From Chrysemys picta bellii (Eukaryota; Chordata; Testudines; Emydidae), in NCBI RefSeq assembly GCF_011386835.1, contig NC_088801.1:18648824-18712823 (forward strand): a DNA stretch of 64,000 nucleotides, read 5' to 3'. Below the pieces are notes generated by a model. The model searched no databases. It was not told the DNA's origin and saw only the letters and a list, made by a program, of their open reading frames with translations. The translations under genes and the position numbers were made by a program. Below, piece by piece: positions 28,191-41,906 of this stretch (position 1 is the first letter of the stretch; each line of letters starts with the position of its first letter).

Positions 28191-28271
28191 TAAACAAATG
28201 CCAACTCCTGGGCATGTCTACACCATGTTAGTCTGTACCACTTGGCTGGTTCTACACTACAAATTCTAATG

Positions 28272-28600
28272 TAGTGATTTTCAACCTGTGGTCCATGGAC
28301 CCCGGGGGTACGCAGACTATGTCTAAGGCAGGAGTTCTCAAACTGGGGGTCGAGACTAGGTCATTACATGAGGGGTCGCGAGCTGTCAGCCTCCACCCCA
28401 AGCCCCGCTTTGCCTCCAGCATTTATAATTGTGTTAAATATATTAAAAAAGTGTTTTTCATTTATAAGGGGGAGGTCACACTCAGATGCTTGGTATGTGA
28501 AAGGGGTCGCCAGTGCAAAAGTTTGAGAACCACTGGTCTAAGGGGTCCGCAAAAGGTTGTAATTCCCATAGTAGTTTTTAACCTGTGGTCTGCAGGGGAA
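28272..28600. mobile_element. Outer hAT-type MITE, interrupted by another
   Basis: TAGTGATTTTCAACCTGTGG begins the copy and GTCCGCAAAAGG continues it after the inner insertion. The family is that of the complete copies at 37518-37643 and 38999-39129. Its right terminus is diverged, and a second TTTTTAACCTGTGG start near 28575 may be a further fragment. Confidence 0.6.
28329..28535. mobile_element. Inner hAT MITE (207 bp) with perfect 8-bp duplication
   Basis: Starts CAGGAGTTCTCAAACTGGGG and ends AAGTTTGAGAACCACTG. GTCTAAGG occurs immediately on both sides (28321-28328 and 28536-28543). It splits the older MITE that carries the ACTATGTCTAAGG word. Confidence 0.92.
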
Positions 28601-30650
<2,050 letters not shown>

Positions 30651-30999
30651 GTTTTGTGTCACCTTTGAGACTAACAGAAGTATTGGGAGCATAAGCTTTC
30701 GTGGGTAAAAACCTCACTTCTTCAGATGCAAGTAATGGAAATCTCCAGAGGCAGGTATAAATCAGTATGGAGATAACGAGGTTAGTTCAATCAGGGAGGG
30801 TGAGGTGCTCTGCTAGCAGTTGAGGTGTGAACACCAAGAGAGGAGAAACTGCTTCTGTAGTTGGATAGCCATTCACAGTCTTTGTTTAATCCTGATCTGA
30901 TGGTGTCAAATTTGCAAATGAACTGGAGCTCAGCAGTTTCTCTTTGGAGTCTGGTCCTGAAGTTTTTTTGCTGTAAGATGGCTACCTTTACATCTGCTA

Positions 31000-31355
31000 T
31001 TGTGTGATCAGGGAGGTTGTGTGGCCAGCTTCCACCCCGGTCACACCACACGATCCATCGTCTACAGCCAAGCACTGAGGTACAATCGCATCTGCTCCAA
31101 CCCCTCAGACAGAGACCAACACCTACAAGATCTTCACCAAGCATTCTCAAAACTACGATACCCACACAAGGAAATAAAGAAACTAATCAACAGAGCCAGA
31201 CATGTACCCAGAAGCCTCCTGCTACAAGACAGGCCCAGAAGAGAAACCAACAGAACTCCACTGGCCATCACCTACAGTCCTCAGCTTAAACATCTCCAAC
31301 ACATCATCAGTGATCTACAACCCATCCTGGACATGATCCCTCACTTTCACAGACC
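31000..31355 (+). pseudogene. Penelope-like protein, segment between RT and endonuclease
   Basis: The plus frame reads YSQALRYNRICSN then FSKLRYPHKEIKKLINRA and PRSLLL, the conserved order after the Penelope RT (YS.ALRY.RICS, RA...PR..LL). A frameshift near 31350 separates it from the endonuclease frame. Confidence 0.82.
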
Positions 31356-31937
31356 TTGGGAGGCAGGCCAGTCCTCGCCCACAGACAACCTGCCAACCTT
31401 AAGCATATTCTCACCAGCAACCACGCACCGCACCATAACAACTCTAACTCAGGAACCAACCCATGCAACAAACCTCGATGCCAACTCTGCCCACATATCT
31501 ACACCAGCAACACCATCACAGGACCTAACCAGATCAGCTACAACATCACAGGCTCATTCACCTGCACGTCCACCAATGTTATATATGCCATCATATGCCA
31601 GCAATGCCCCTCTGCTATGTACATTGGCCAAACTGGACAGTCACTACGCAAGAGGATAAATGGACACAAGTCAGATATCAGGATACAAAAACCTGTAGGA
31701 GAACACTTCAACCTCCCTGGCCACACAATAGCAGATGTAAAGGTAGCCATCTTACAGCAAAAAAACTTCAGGACCAGACTCCAAAGAGAGACTGCTGAGC
31801 TCCAGTTCATTTGCAAATTTGACACCATCAGATCAGGATTAAACAAAGACTGTGAATGGCTATCCAACTACAGAAGCAGTTTCGCCTCCCTTGGTGTTCA
31901 CACCTCAACTGCTAGCAGAGCACCTCACCCTCCCTGA
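31356..31937 (+). pseudogene. GIY-YIG endonuclease domain of Penelope-like element, open 193 codons
   Basis: A Cys cluster (PCNKPRCQLCPH) precedes CQQCPSAMYIGQTGQSLRKR, the GIY-YIG core with Tyr and Arg. INGHKSDI (His) and KPVGEHFNLPGH (Glu) follow. The domain in Penelope elements is thought to cut target DNA. The frame is intact to a stop at 31935, so this part is young or constrained. It starts mid-protein and has lost the RT, so it is called a pseudogene. Confidence 0.87.
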
Positions 31938-32138
31938 TTGAACTAACCTTGTTATCTCTATACTGATTTATACCTGCCTCTGGAGATTTCCATTACTTGC
32001 ATCTGAAGAAGTGAGGTTCTTACCCACGAAAGCTTATGCTCCCAATACTTCTGTTAGTCTCAAAGGTGCCACAGGACCCTCTGTCGCTTTTTACAGATTC
32101 AGACTAACACGGCTACCCCTCTGATATATGTTTTGTGT

Positions 32139-33225
<1,087 letters not shown>

Positions 33226-33800
33226 CAGCTACATTGTTGGACATTCAGCCTTTATTAGTTCCATGTCATTCTCTTCTCTACTTGATTGGCTTGATGTTAC
33301 GGGGTTTCTGTTCTCTTCACAGAGACTCCTGGGATGTGTTCTCATATGACATTATAGCCTTGGAAGAATAACCCAGTGATCCAGCAAGAAGAAGAAGAAT
33401 AGATATAAAGTTAATCCCAGACAACTGTAAGAATCCATTCTGACAAGATAGAGAGGCAGCTTTCTATGAGGAACGCTGTTAAAATGCCCCTTACTTTTAT
33501 AGTAGTTTTGTTTTATATTTCTGAATTCTTGTATCAGATCCAAATCTCTATTGTACAGCAAACCACTGTTCATAATGAATACCCATATTCAGATCTGTAT
33601 TTTGTAATCCCTTTTCACAGCCAGCACACAACTATCCATTTTAGGGCAGAAGGCTTGGGGTGGAATGGGGTGAGGGGAGGGAGAATAACTATTAAGAAAT
33701 TACACTGTTTTTTAGCCAACTACGCAAAAGTCTTCAGTTAACATATTTCTCTTCCCCTGTTTCTTTTTCCAATAAAGCAGTTTCAGTAACTTTTAAACTC
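33226..33800 (+). other. R3HDM1: R3HDM1 3' UTR (proximal form)
   Basis: The untranslated region from the stop to just past the AATAAA at 33771. The length is inferred from the signal only. A longer form ending after 34245 is possible. Confidence 0.7.
33771..33776 (+). promoter_or_regulatory. Poly(A) signal AATAAA (proximal)
   Basis: Canonical hexamer 546 nt after the stop, preceded by a pyrimidine-rich tract. Confidence 0.7.
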
Positions 33801-36800
33801 CGTACACAGTCCTTTCAAGATTCACTCAGACAGTGTGAAAGATAATTACAAATTATATTCTTGAACTCCTTTCTAATCAAACAGATTAGCATAAGTATTA
33901 AAGTGAAATATGAATATGTCTAAACTACAAAGAATGTTCATTGAAGCCAATTTGGTTTTAGTAAAAGGGTGAAGACATTAAAATGTATCTCCCCAAATGA
34001 CAAAATGTTTGCACTTTGTGTTTCCACTGGTATAAATCTTTTTCTTTCTTTGCACTCTAGGATAATTGTGTTTAAATAAGTGCTGGACCCTTCTTAAGTC
34101 ATTTAAATATGTTTTCATCATTTGCAGAGGATCACTGGACATCAGAAGTTTCATTGCACATACAAACAAAATCTTTTTTCAATTTCTATGTAATTTGCAA
34201 GGCTGTACAATGTGTGCTGATGCAAGCCTTTTTTCAGTTCAAGAAAATAAATGTTTACAAATACAAACTTTTTTCAGTGCATTTGTTTAAACTATAGGAC
34301 TGTTTGAAACCTAAGTGAATCCATATTATGCCATTTTGCAAGTTTTCCTCATATTTAGGGAACAGTTTAACAGAACTTAGCTTACAACTTGCCTAACGAG
34401 AGCCAGACCAAAAAAATTACCTTTTGCCCAAATCTACTCTCCTATGATGTGCTAATTTTTAAGACTTGGTGCATACTTTAGAAAGCAAATCTTACAGCAT
34501 TGCACATACTTTATATATAATCACTGTTCTTTTAGTTTTTGGATATAGGTATGTGCTGCTATCACAAGTAAATCATAGAAGGCTTTAAGTGGGAATTTAA
34601 ATGAGGATATGGTGATGGGTTTATGAATATGATGCAGACAGGAACTTTTTTTATGACTTTGGGAAATGGTGCCGGGGACACAGTTGGCTGAGTAAATAGA
34701 AAGCTGGTTACAGCCTTGTCTACAAAAGAGGCTACCGCTTCTCCATAGTATTTTTCTAATGAATAAATGTGCCTGACAAAGCCTCGCAGTATTTCCACAT
34801 AGATTTTATAATCACAAATTAAAACATAAACTGACAGTGTCAAGACATGCCAAAAAATAGCAAATAGAATTTAAATTCCACCCCTTGCATGTTAATAATG
34901 AGACTACCCACAAGAGGTCAGATTCATTTAGGTGGAAGATCATGGCAGCATATTCGAAGATTCTGCTTATGGTCTCCAAATACCTGCCAAACTGGATAGG
35001 CAAGTTTTCCCACATGGCAATAAAAATTGGCCCTTAGAATAGGATCAGATAAAATTTAACTTGAATCTAACCTGTTTCCCTGAAAGTGTGTTTTCTTGAC
35101 ATTTCTTGAGAGCGCCCAAGCGGTCTTGATGTCCAAACCCTATTTACTTCCCCTGTAAAGAGAGATTCAAAGGAGAAGTAAGCCATAGGAAGAACAGCTG
35201 ACCTGCTTAGTGGTCTGTGGCTAGGCTCCGCAAAGGAGGAAGGTCAACACCTTACTGTCCCAGATGCTGCAGGATGTAGCATTCTGCAGGTCTTTAGGAC
35301 ATTCAGCAGGGTCACTGGGTTTCTACAACACAGAGGCCTGCAAATTAAGTTTCAAGGCATGGATCAGGCATTGGTGTGCACATGGGAACTTAATTCTGTC
35401 AAACTGAGAGAAGAATTAATTGAGCTTGAGGTATAAAATGGGATGCTTATTCACCCAACCTAGAAACCAAACATCTGTACCCAAGATGGAATAATGAATT
35501 GTGTTAGCTTTCATGTTTCTGTACTCAATTATTCCTTAAAATGTCACATTGACCATGTAGATTGTTTTGAGCAGTCTGCTGTTTGCTATAATTAATCTTG
35601 TGGGAACTTGTTTGGTTGTAGGCTTGTTTTGTTCTCCATATGTGTTGTGGACTTATGCACAGGAAATAGTCTCTTTATAATGGAAATTAGTTGCAGTTTT
35701 AATTATGAAGTCCAGTTTTAGCTGTAATATAATATTTGCTTAGAAAATCAGTTTGGCCTGGAAAGTGTTGCATTTCGTCCTAAAACCAAGGAGGATGTTT
35801 ATGTAAAGTTTGAAGGAAATTGGTCAAATCACTTTTCCATTACGTGTAATTAAAAATCACCCTGATCAGAAATTTTTATTTTAGTCTGTTTCTTAAGTCT
35901 CTTCATCATTTCTTGTGCCAACCTTGTCAACGTTCCCCCAGTTAAATCTCCCCGAAAGCTGATGTTCTGGTTATAGCTGAAGGAAATCCTTCACAATTAA
36001 ATGTTTTTGTTCTGGATAGTTGTCATTGCTTTCAGTGCAGTTATGGGCTGTAGATTATAGTCCCACATTAGATTTGGATGAACTGTAATTTTAAATTGTG
36101 TTGGGGTATTAGCATGCACAATAAGCTCAAAGCATGTGACCAATACAAATGATATAATGAGAACTGATTAAACTGTAGTGACCCTTCAAATTACCAGTGT
36201 TATCCTATTTAAAGTTTGGGCTGAAGTAATAGAAATAAAACATGGTTAATTGGGCACGAGGTATAGTAAATATAAGGAACTGATTCATCTGGCCTTATCG
36301 AAGGTCTGATAATTAGCAATGATACCACTTGTTTATTAAGAGGTATAACCACATAAACTCTTAAAGGATTCATTGTTAATACTTGCCTGACCATGTTGGA
36401 GCCAAACACTATGGGTCTAAACTCCCCTGGGTTTAGCCAGTTTGTAAGCATCTTGATAAAATGCTTATAAAAGTTTTGTTACTATTTGGGTGTAGTAAAT
36501 TGCTTATTATTTAGGTTTTTTTAGACATGTTTCAAGCAATTGTATCCATACCATTCAGCACAGGGATTGAACAAAAGTAAAGTTAGTGTTGTGGTAATAC
36601 TTTGCATAAATAATCGTAATTCCAACATTGGCCCAATCCCTCTGACATCAAGGGGAGGTTTTTGCCATTGATTTCAGTAGAGTGAAAATCTTGGTGATAA
36701 TGCTTGATCTTAAAGTGACTAGTGATTTTTTGATGGCCTTGATTTTTGACTGCCCAGCTTCTGAAGCCTTTTTAAAGGGTCAGATTTTCATCACTTTCTG

Positions 36801-37517
36801 AAAATCAAGCTGTTTTAAGGTCTCATATTGGACACCCAAAATTGCTAGTCAGTTTTGAAAATTTTAATCTGTATGTTTGTGTGAATTTTACCCTCTGCTG
36901 GCTGAGTGAAAATTAGAAAGATTATAATGGTCCTTCTATTAATAGGGACCTTCTTTTAGTTCAACCAGTACAGCTCTGAGTGTTTAGAGTTGTAGGAGCT
37001 GAGTTCTAGTCTTGGCTCTGCAGATTTGTGGTTTATTATGGAGAGGTGGTAGTCTCCCATTAATTAAAGGCTTATTTTGATCCTTCTTGTAACTCCTTGA
37101 TTTTTCTGGTCATGTTTATTATTAAAGCTCTTTGGGTTGGGGATCTGTTCTTGCTTTGCTGCAAGAAATACTCAAAAAGCATGGAAGTGGGCAGTTTGGT
37201 CCCAGAAGACAAACTCGTTTTGATTTATTTCTCCTTTAAAAAAAAAAAAAAAAAAGCAGTACTGTTAATGCTGTCCTCCTCACTTGAGCCTTGTGCCCAG
37301 CAGAATCATATGCAACTGTAGCAATTGTTCCTGTAGTGCTGAAGAGAGTTTGAATGTCAAATGAGACCAGTGCTGCAAACTTGAGTGTTATATAGGAAAA
37401 GCTTCAGGTTGTTGATAGTAATATGGGCTCTAAAATTGATCTAAAGTTGTCTAAAATTAGTCTGTCAAAGAAGGCTGCATGAATGCTTCATGTCCGTTTA
37501 TTTTTAATTGTATGGTG
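33801..37517. other. R3HDM1-UBXN4 intergenic region
   Basis: AT-rich, with an A18 tract at 37238-37255. No gene, RNA or well-defined transposon recognised. The short frames are random. Confidence 0.5.
34245..34250 (+). promoter_or_regulatory. Possible distal poly(A) signal AATAAA
   Basis: A second hexamer in AAGAAAATAAATG. It would give a 3' UTR of about 1.0 kb. Confidence 0.4.
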
Positions 37518-37643
37518 CAGCAGTTTTCCACCCGTGGCCTCCTACCCCTGGGGCTCTGCAGACTGTCAAGATTTCCAAAGGGGGCTGCACCTCTCTTTGA
37601 AATTTTCAGAGGTCTACACATGAATAAAGGTTGAAAACGCCTG
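37518..37643. mobile_element. hAT-type MITE, 126 bp
   Basis: CAGCAGTTTTCCACCC at the left and GGTTGAAAACGCCTG at the right are inverted ends. The interior words GGGCTCTGCAGACT and ATTTCCAAAGGGGG match the copies at 38999 and 28272. No clear 8-bp duplication remains. Confidence 0.75.
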
Positions 37644-38441
37644 AGATCGTGCAAGTGGCGTACAGAGAATATTACAGACCCACGGTAAGTTCCCTTATTG
37701 CAGGGGGTTTAGAATCTGAATTACCTAGAACCCAATGAATAGTATCAACACCCCCCTGCTGACAGCCCCGTTCATAGTGAAAACATTCCCACCAGGGACA
37801 AGTGAAACTTTCCGCCTGTTACTCGGTGCTGTACAAACCGTGTCCCACCCAGTGCCGCTGGCCACGGCCCAGCAAGTGCCGGAACCCGGAGCCACTGCTG
37901 GGGGAGGGGGACTGCCGATGTCATCAGGAGCCAACACCGGCCCCTGGGGAATTTTGCCGAAGCCACCTGCCGTTTTCTTCCGTGTCCGCTCGGGGTCGCT
38001 GCCCCCAGGCCGAGGAGGGCGGCGAGCGGGGCAGGGCCATGCAGCAGGCCCCGCCCCGAGCTGGCCGGCAGCCTCCAGGAATCCCCGTCCCTGAACGGGG
38101 CGCTCGGGGCAGTGAGAGCCCAGAGAGGGACGATCGGTCCCCGCAGGCGGTGGAGAAGGGCCAGGCCCGCACCACTCTATCCGCCGCGCGGCCGGACAGG
38201 GCTGTTCTCCCCCTATGAGGGCGGAGCTGCCCAGGGGCGTCCCCCGCCCACCCAAAGCCTGGCCCGCCCGCCGTTGTCGCTTAGACCCAGCGCCCAGGCG
38301 CCTCCTTCCCTACCGTGGTGAATCTGCCGCCCGCACACCCGCTCTGCGTAATGTGTCACTCGCAACTGGGGGAGGCGAGAGGAATGTGCAGGGAGGGAAT
38401 CACAGCCAGGTTTACCCTACCACCGCCCTACTGAGCAGGGA

Positions 38442-38451
38442 GCGCATGCGC
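38442..38451. promoter_or_regulatory. NRF-1-type palindrome GCGCATGCGC, upstream copy
   Basis: A perfect match to the GCGCATGCGC core of the NRF-1 motif (YGCGCAYGCGCR), 135 bp before the start codon. Confidence 0.75.
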
Positions 38452-38507
38452 CCTGGGGGAATTGGGGCGGTTAGTCACCGTTTCACAGCGAGGCTGCAGG
38501 TTTTGTG

Positions 38508-38517
38508 GCGCATGCGC
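38508..38517. promoter_or_regulatory. NRF-1-type palindrome GCGCATGCGC, downstream copy
   Basis: A second perfect core, 66 bp downstream of the first and 69 bp before the start codon. Confidence 0.75.
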
Positions 38518-38576
38518 ATCGCGAGGGTGGGTGGCTGGGGGTCCGGGTCCAGGGAGCGGGGGCTTAGGGGGGCACC

Positions 38577-38658
38577 ATGCTGTGGTTCCGCGGCACCATC
38601 CCGGCCGCCATCGCCGCCGCCAAGCAACAGAGCTCGGTCTTCGTGGTGTTCGTGTCAG
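38577..38658 (+). CDS. UBXN4: UBXN4 exon 1 (coding part, start codon)
   Basis: 82 coding nt from ATG in the context GGCACCATGC (A at -3, good Kozak) to GTCAG|GTACAA, leaving in phase 1. It encodes MLWFRGTIPAAIAAAKQQS then SVFVVFVS, the conserved UBXN4 N-terminus. A longer open frame beginning upstream at 38462 is in another frame and lacks an ATG. Confidence 0.96.
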
Positions 38659-38914
38659 GTACAACCGGCAGCGGGCCTGGGGGAGCGGGGCCCGGCCGTC
38701 CGACATAGTCCCCGGGGCAGCCCCTTTGCTGACAGCGCCTGTGGCCCCTGAGAGCTCCCTATTCCGCCCCTCCGGAACCGCCCGCGCAGCCCCAGGCAGG
38801 CCCCGCGCCCCCGATACCGTCTCCTGGCCCTGTAGTCCCCTGTGCTACTCTCCGCGCTGCCCAGACAGGCCCCGCGCCCCCTATACCATTGCCTGGCCCC
38901 ATCGTGCTCCGTAC

Positions 38915-38990
38915 CAGCGGGTTTCAGCCTGTGGTCCATGGGCCCCTGGGGTCTGCAGACTCTGTTTAAAAGATCCACAAAAGGCCGTTA
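38915..38990. mobile_element. Truncated hAT-type MITE
   Basis: CAGCGGGTTTCAGCCTGTGG with CTGGGGTCTGCAGACT is the left part of the family seen complete at 38999. The right end is missing. Confidence 0.6.
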
Positions 38991-38998
38991 CCGTAGGA

Positions 38999-39129
38999 CA
39001 GTGGTTTTCCACCTCTGGTCTGCGGACCCCTGGGGGTCTACAAACGATGTCTAAGATGTCCAAAGGAGTCCACGTCTCCATTTGAAATGTCTTAGGGGTC
39101 AGCAAATGAAAAAAGGTGGAAAACCACTG
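38999..39129. mobile_element. hAT-type MITE, 131 bp, complete
   Basis: CAGTGGTTTTCCACC and GGTGGAAAACCACTG are perfect inverted ends. It has inserted into the minisatellite. The flanks show no clear 8-bp duplication. Confidence 0.82.
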
Positions 39130-40089
39130 CCCTATACCAGTCCCTGTGGTGCCCCAGGCAGACCTCATGCCTGCTATACTGTCGCCAGACCTGGCAGTCT
39201 TCTATCTGTGCTGCCCCAGGTAGGTCCCAAGCCCCCTATACCATCACCTGACCCTGTTGTCCCCTATACCACCACCTCTGTTGCCCCAGGCAGCCCCTAA
39301 GCCCCCATACTGTCAACTGACCCTCTAGTCCCCTGTACCAGCCTCTGTGCTATCCCAGGCAGGACCCAAGCCTGCTATACTGGAGCCTGACCCTATTGGC
39401 CCCTATACCACCCCCTCACCCTATAGTTTCCTATACTGCCTTTATATACCCCTTTGTGCTGCTTCATGCAGTTTCTAGGTTTCCTATACTTTATATGCTC
39501 CTCTGTAGCCCCCTGTACTACACCATACAGTTCCCAGGTCTCCTATAATGCTCAATGCTGTGATATGTTCTCTCTACCACCTTAAGCAGTCTCCATGTCA
39601 CCTTACATTCTCTGTAGTGCACAGTGTAGACTCTACACCCCACACCCCTATACTGCTTCATGGAGTCCCTGGGCCCCTATACAGCTGTCTGTACTATTTA
39701 ACTATACCAGCCTACAGCCTCTGTACTCCCAAGTGCAGTTTCCTGGTTCTGTTTTTGCAATGCCATCAATAGCTCTTTTACAACTGCTTGCCTGTTTATG
39801 CAGCGGTCTCTATTTCCCCATTTTGTAACGTCCTTTGCAGTACTAATGTCCCCAATCACAGCACCCACAATTCTCTCTGTGCTGTCATGCCAGTGCTACA
39901 GCATTCCGTGTATATGGTGGTTCTCCATGCCCTGCTCACTTCCAGGCTTCCCCTGTAGGTACTTCAAGCTTTATACTGTCCCTGTTTCCTATCCTGGTCC
40001 CCTATATAATTCTGCAGACACTCTTCATCACATCTATAAGTTTTTATACTGTTCCTATGCAGTCTGTATGCTCTTTTGAGTCCTCTATA

Positions 40090-40245
40090 TAGAAGCTGGG
40101 AATGAGCAACGGGATGGATCACTTGATGATTACCTGTTCTATTCATTCCCTCTGGGGCACCTGTCACTGGCCACTGTCAGAAGACAGGATACTGGACTAG
40201 ATGGATCTTTGGTTTGACCCAGTAGGGCCATTCTTATGTTCTTAC
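40090..40245 (+). mobile_element. CR1 3' end fragment
   Basis: ACTGGACTAGATGGATCTTT, GACCCAGTAGGGCCATTCTT and ATGTTCTTA are the CR1 3' UTR and tail. Only the last ~150 bp are present. Confidence 0.85.
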
Positions 40246-41850
40246 ATTAAACTTTGGGGACAGCTCTCTCATTACCATCGTTACACATGCACACACTGTG
40301 TATACTGCTTTACAATCTAGAAAATGTAAGAAATTGGGAGGAGGTGGTTAGGTTCTTATTTTTTACTTTGTCTCCATTGTGTTTGTTTATGAATGATCTT
40401 TTTATTTTGATGACTAATAGTTTATATACTTGTGGCTTGAAGGTCTCTGAGCATCTCATACAAAAATTAGCTAAAACTAACCAACCACCACTGCCCAGAA
40501 CAAATCCTACTACTAGTGTCAAGTAACTTTTTAAAAGAACATCAAAACATGGGATGCATCTACCTTCCACAGATAAAGTCACAAAAGACAATTTAAATAG
40601 GTAGTAAAAATTTTTAGGTCTTGGCTGGAATAGTGCTCTTTATTCTGCATCCCCCACTGGGAGGTAGCTATGGATAATGAATGTGGTGGCTAAAAAGTGG
40701 GATTGGCTCAGCCCAGCTATTTTATACCCCTCATGTTATAGAGTGAGATGTGATATTGTTTCCTAAGCTTTGAGGGAGCTGTCTGTGGAATTCAGTGTTC
40801 TATTGACAAGACATCTTTTTAATGAAGTTTCTTTTATAGCAAAGATCCCAAAATGTTTTACAGATTTATATACAGAGCAAGTGGTTCCTCCCTTGGCTCT
40901 ATAGTTAGGGATACAGTTATCATAGAATATGTTATGTAAGATCAAATGGAAAGGTAGTTAGTAAACAACATGAAACCTCCTGACATACACATTTTGTAAC
41001 TTTAGACAATTTACCTGTGAGACATAATGTTGCGACTTCGGTGAAGACTGATTTTTATTTTCCTGCTTGTGACTAAGAAGTTTCCATTAACTTCATGGAC
41101 ATTTCAGCCATTTCAAGGCGCTTCTTGATAGTATTAAATGTATTAACTTGTATTTCTAATGTAGTCCTGTCAAGGGCAACAGGATATCACTTACCATTTA
41201 TTAGGTTTCCAGTTCAGTTCTGCTGCTCTTTGGTCTCTTTCATTTATGTTCTAAATTCTAAAATGAAGAGCCAAATTTGAATAATAATGGCCATTTACAT
41301 GAAGTTGCAAATAAAGGAACAGAGGCTGCTGGTTTTAAAGAGCAGGGAGTGCTGGTATGCCTCCATCTAATATAAACTGGTTTGAAACATTAAATAAAGT
41401 TAGGGATTGGATTGGAGACTTGCACCAAAAAAAGCAGCCTAGGGAACATGTACCTTTGGGGAACCAAAAGGTTAATCAGTGGCCTCAAATAACTGCTGAC
41501 GTACTGACTGTACTGCTGTACAGAAGATGCAGTATAACTAATACTAAAAACTGATTCTCCAGAATTTCATAGGTAGCTAACTTGCAGATACAAAGCTTTC
41601 TGTTTCACTTTTTGCTGCAATTAATTCCTTTAAAACTAATCCTTCATTTGATGCAAAACTCACTCAGATACGTTTCTGTATTCTGTACTGTCCACATCAG
41701 TGTTCTCGCCAGACTATACTTATGTTTCTATGGTTGAGGTGGCACATTCATTTATAAGCCTGAATTTGTAAAGGCTGGTTATTTTTGGAAACAATGCCAC
41801 TTAAACTGAAACTTCACATGTTTTTATCCTGCCTCAGAGGTGATTTTGGT

Positions 41851-41906
41851 GATGTCCAAACCTTACAACCAGCCAGGCAACTGGCTGGTTGTAAGGTTTG
41901 AACATC
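41851..41906. repeat. Perfect 20-bp inverted repeat with 4-nt loop
   Basis: CAAACCTTACAACCAGCCAG (41857-41876) is followed by loop GCAA and then its exact complement (41881-41900). The stem continues to 26 bp with one mismatch (GATGTC against AACATC). Confidence 0.9.

Larger units (their letters stand above)
30660..32129 (+). mobile_element. Fold-back Penelope-like copy 1, GIY-YIG end with inverted arms
   Basis: The centre (about 31020-31720, plus) encodes the C-terminal part of a Penelope-like protein. The left arm (30660-31013) is an inverted copy of the right arm (about 31722-32075), including part of the GIY-YIG coding region, so minus-strand frame 31165-30791 repeats the plus-strand C-terminus. 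GTTTTGTGT occurs at 30651-30659 and again at 32130-32138, a 9-bp target duplication around the whole unit. It lies between R3HDM1 exons G and H. Confidence 0.88.
37850..38900. promoter_or_regulatory. UBXN4: CpG island and UBXN4 promoter
   Basis: A CpG-dense, GC-rich stretch in otherwise AT-rich DNA, ending over UBXN4 exon 1. It contains GC boxes (GGGGCGG at 38464) and two NRF-1 palindromes. No TATA box is seen near the ATG, fitting a broad housekeeping promoter. Long open frames on both strands here are a GC effect. Transcription could start about 38.45-38.56 kb (inference). Confidence 0.85.
38690..40085 (+). repeat. Degenerate ~61-74-bp minisatellite in UBXN4 intron 1
   Basis: The unit, roughly GCCCCAGGCAGGCCCCAAGC, then CCCCTATAC, CTGACCCT and a TGTGCT word, recurs. 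GCCCCAGGCAG-like anchors sit at 38788, 38858, 39151, 39213, 39283, 39352, 39461, 39522, 39581, 39655, 39728 and 39793. Spacing is mostly 61-74 bp. Promoter-side units are GC-rich and distal ones AT-richer and more diverged. Two hAT MITE copies interrupt it at 38915-39129. Confidence 0.78.

Noticed and set aside
37725..38255. Minus-strand 176-codon frame in the CpG island
   Set aside because: GC-rich composition keeps several frames open here. It has no domain, no splice context and is Pro/Arg/Gly-rich throughout.
38462..39085. Plus-strand 207-codon frame covering UBXN4 exon 1
   Set aside because: It begins at a TTG, is in a different frame from UBXN4, ignores the clear exon 1 donor and runs through a MITE.
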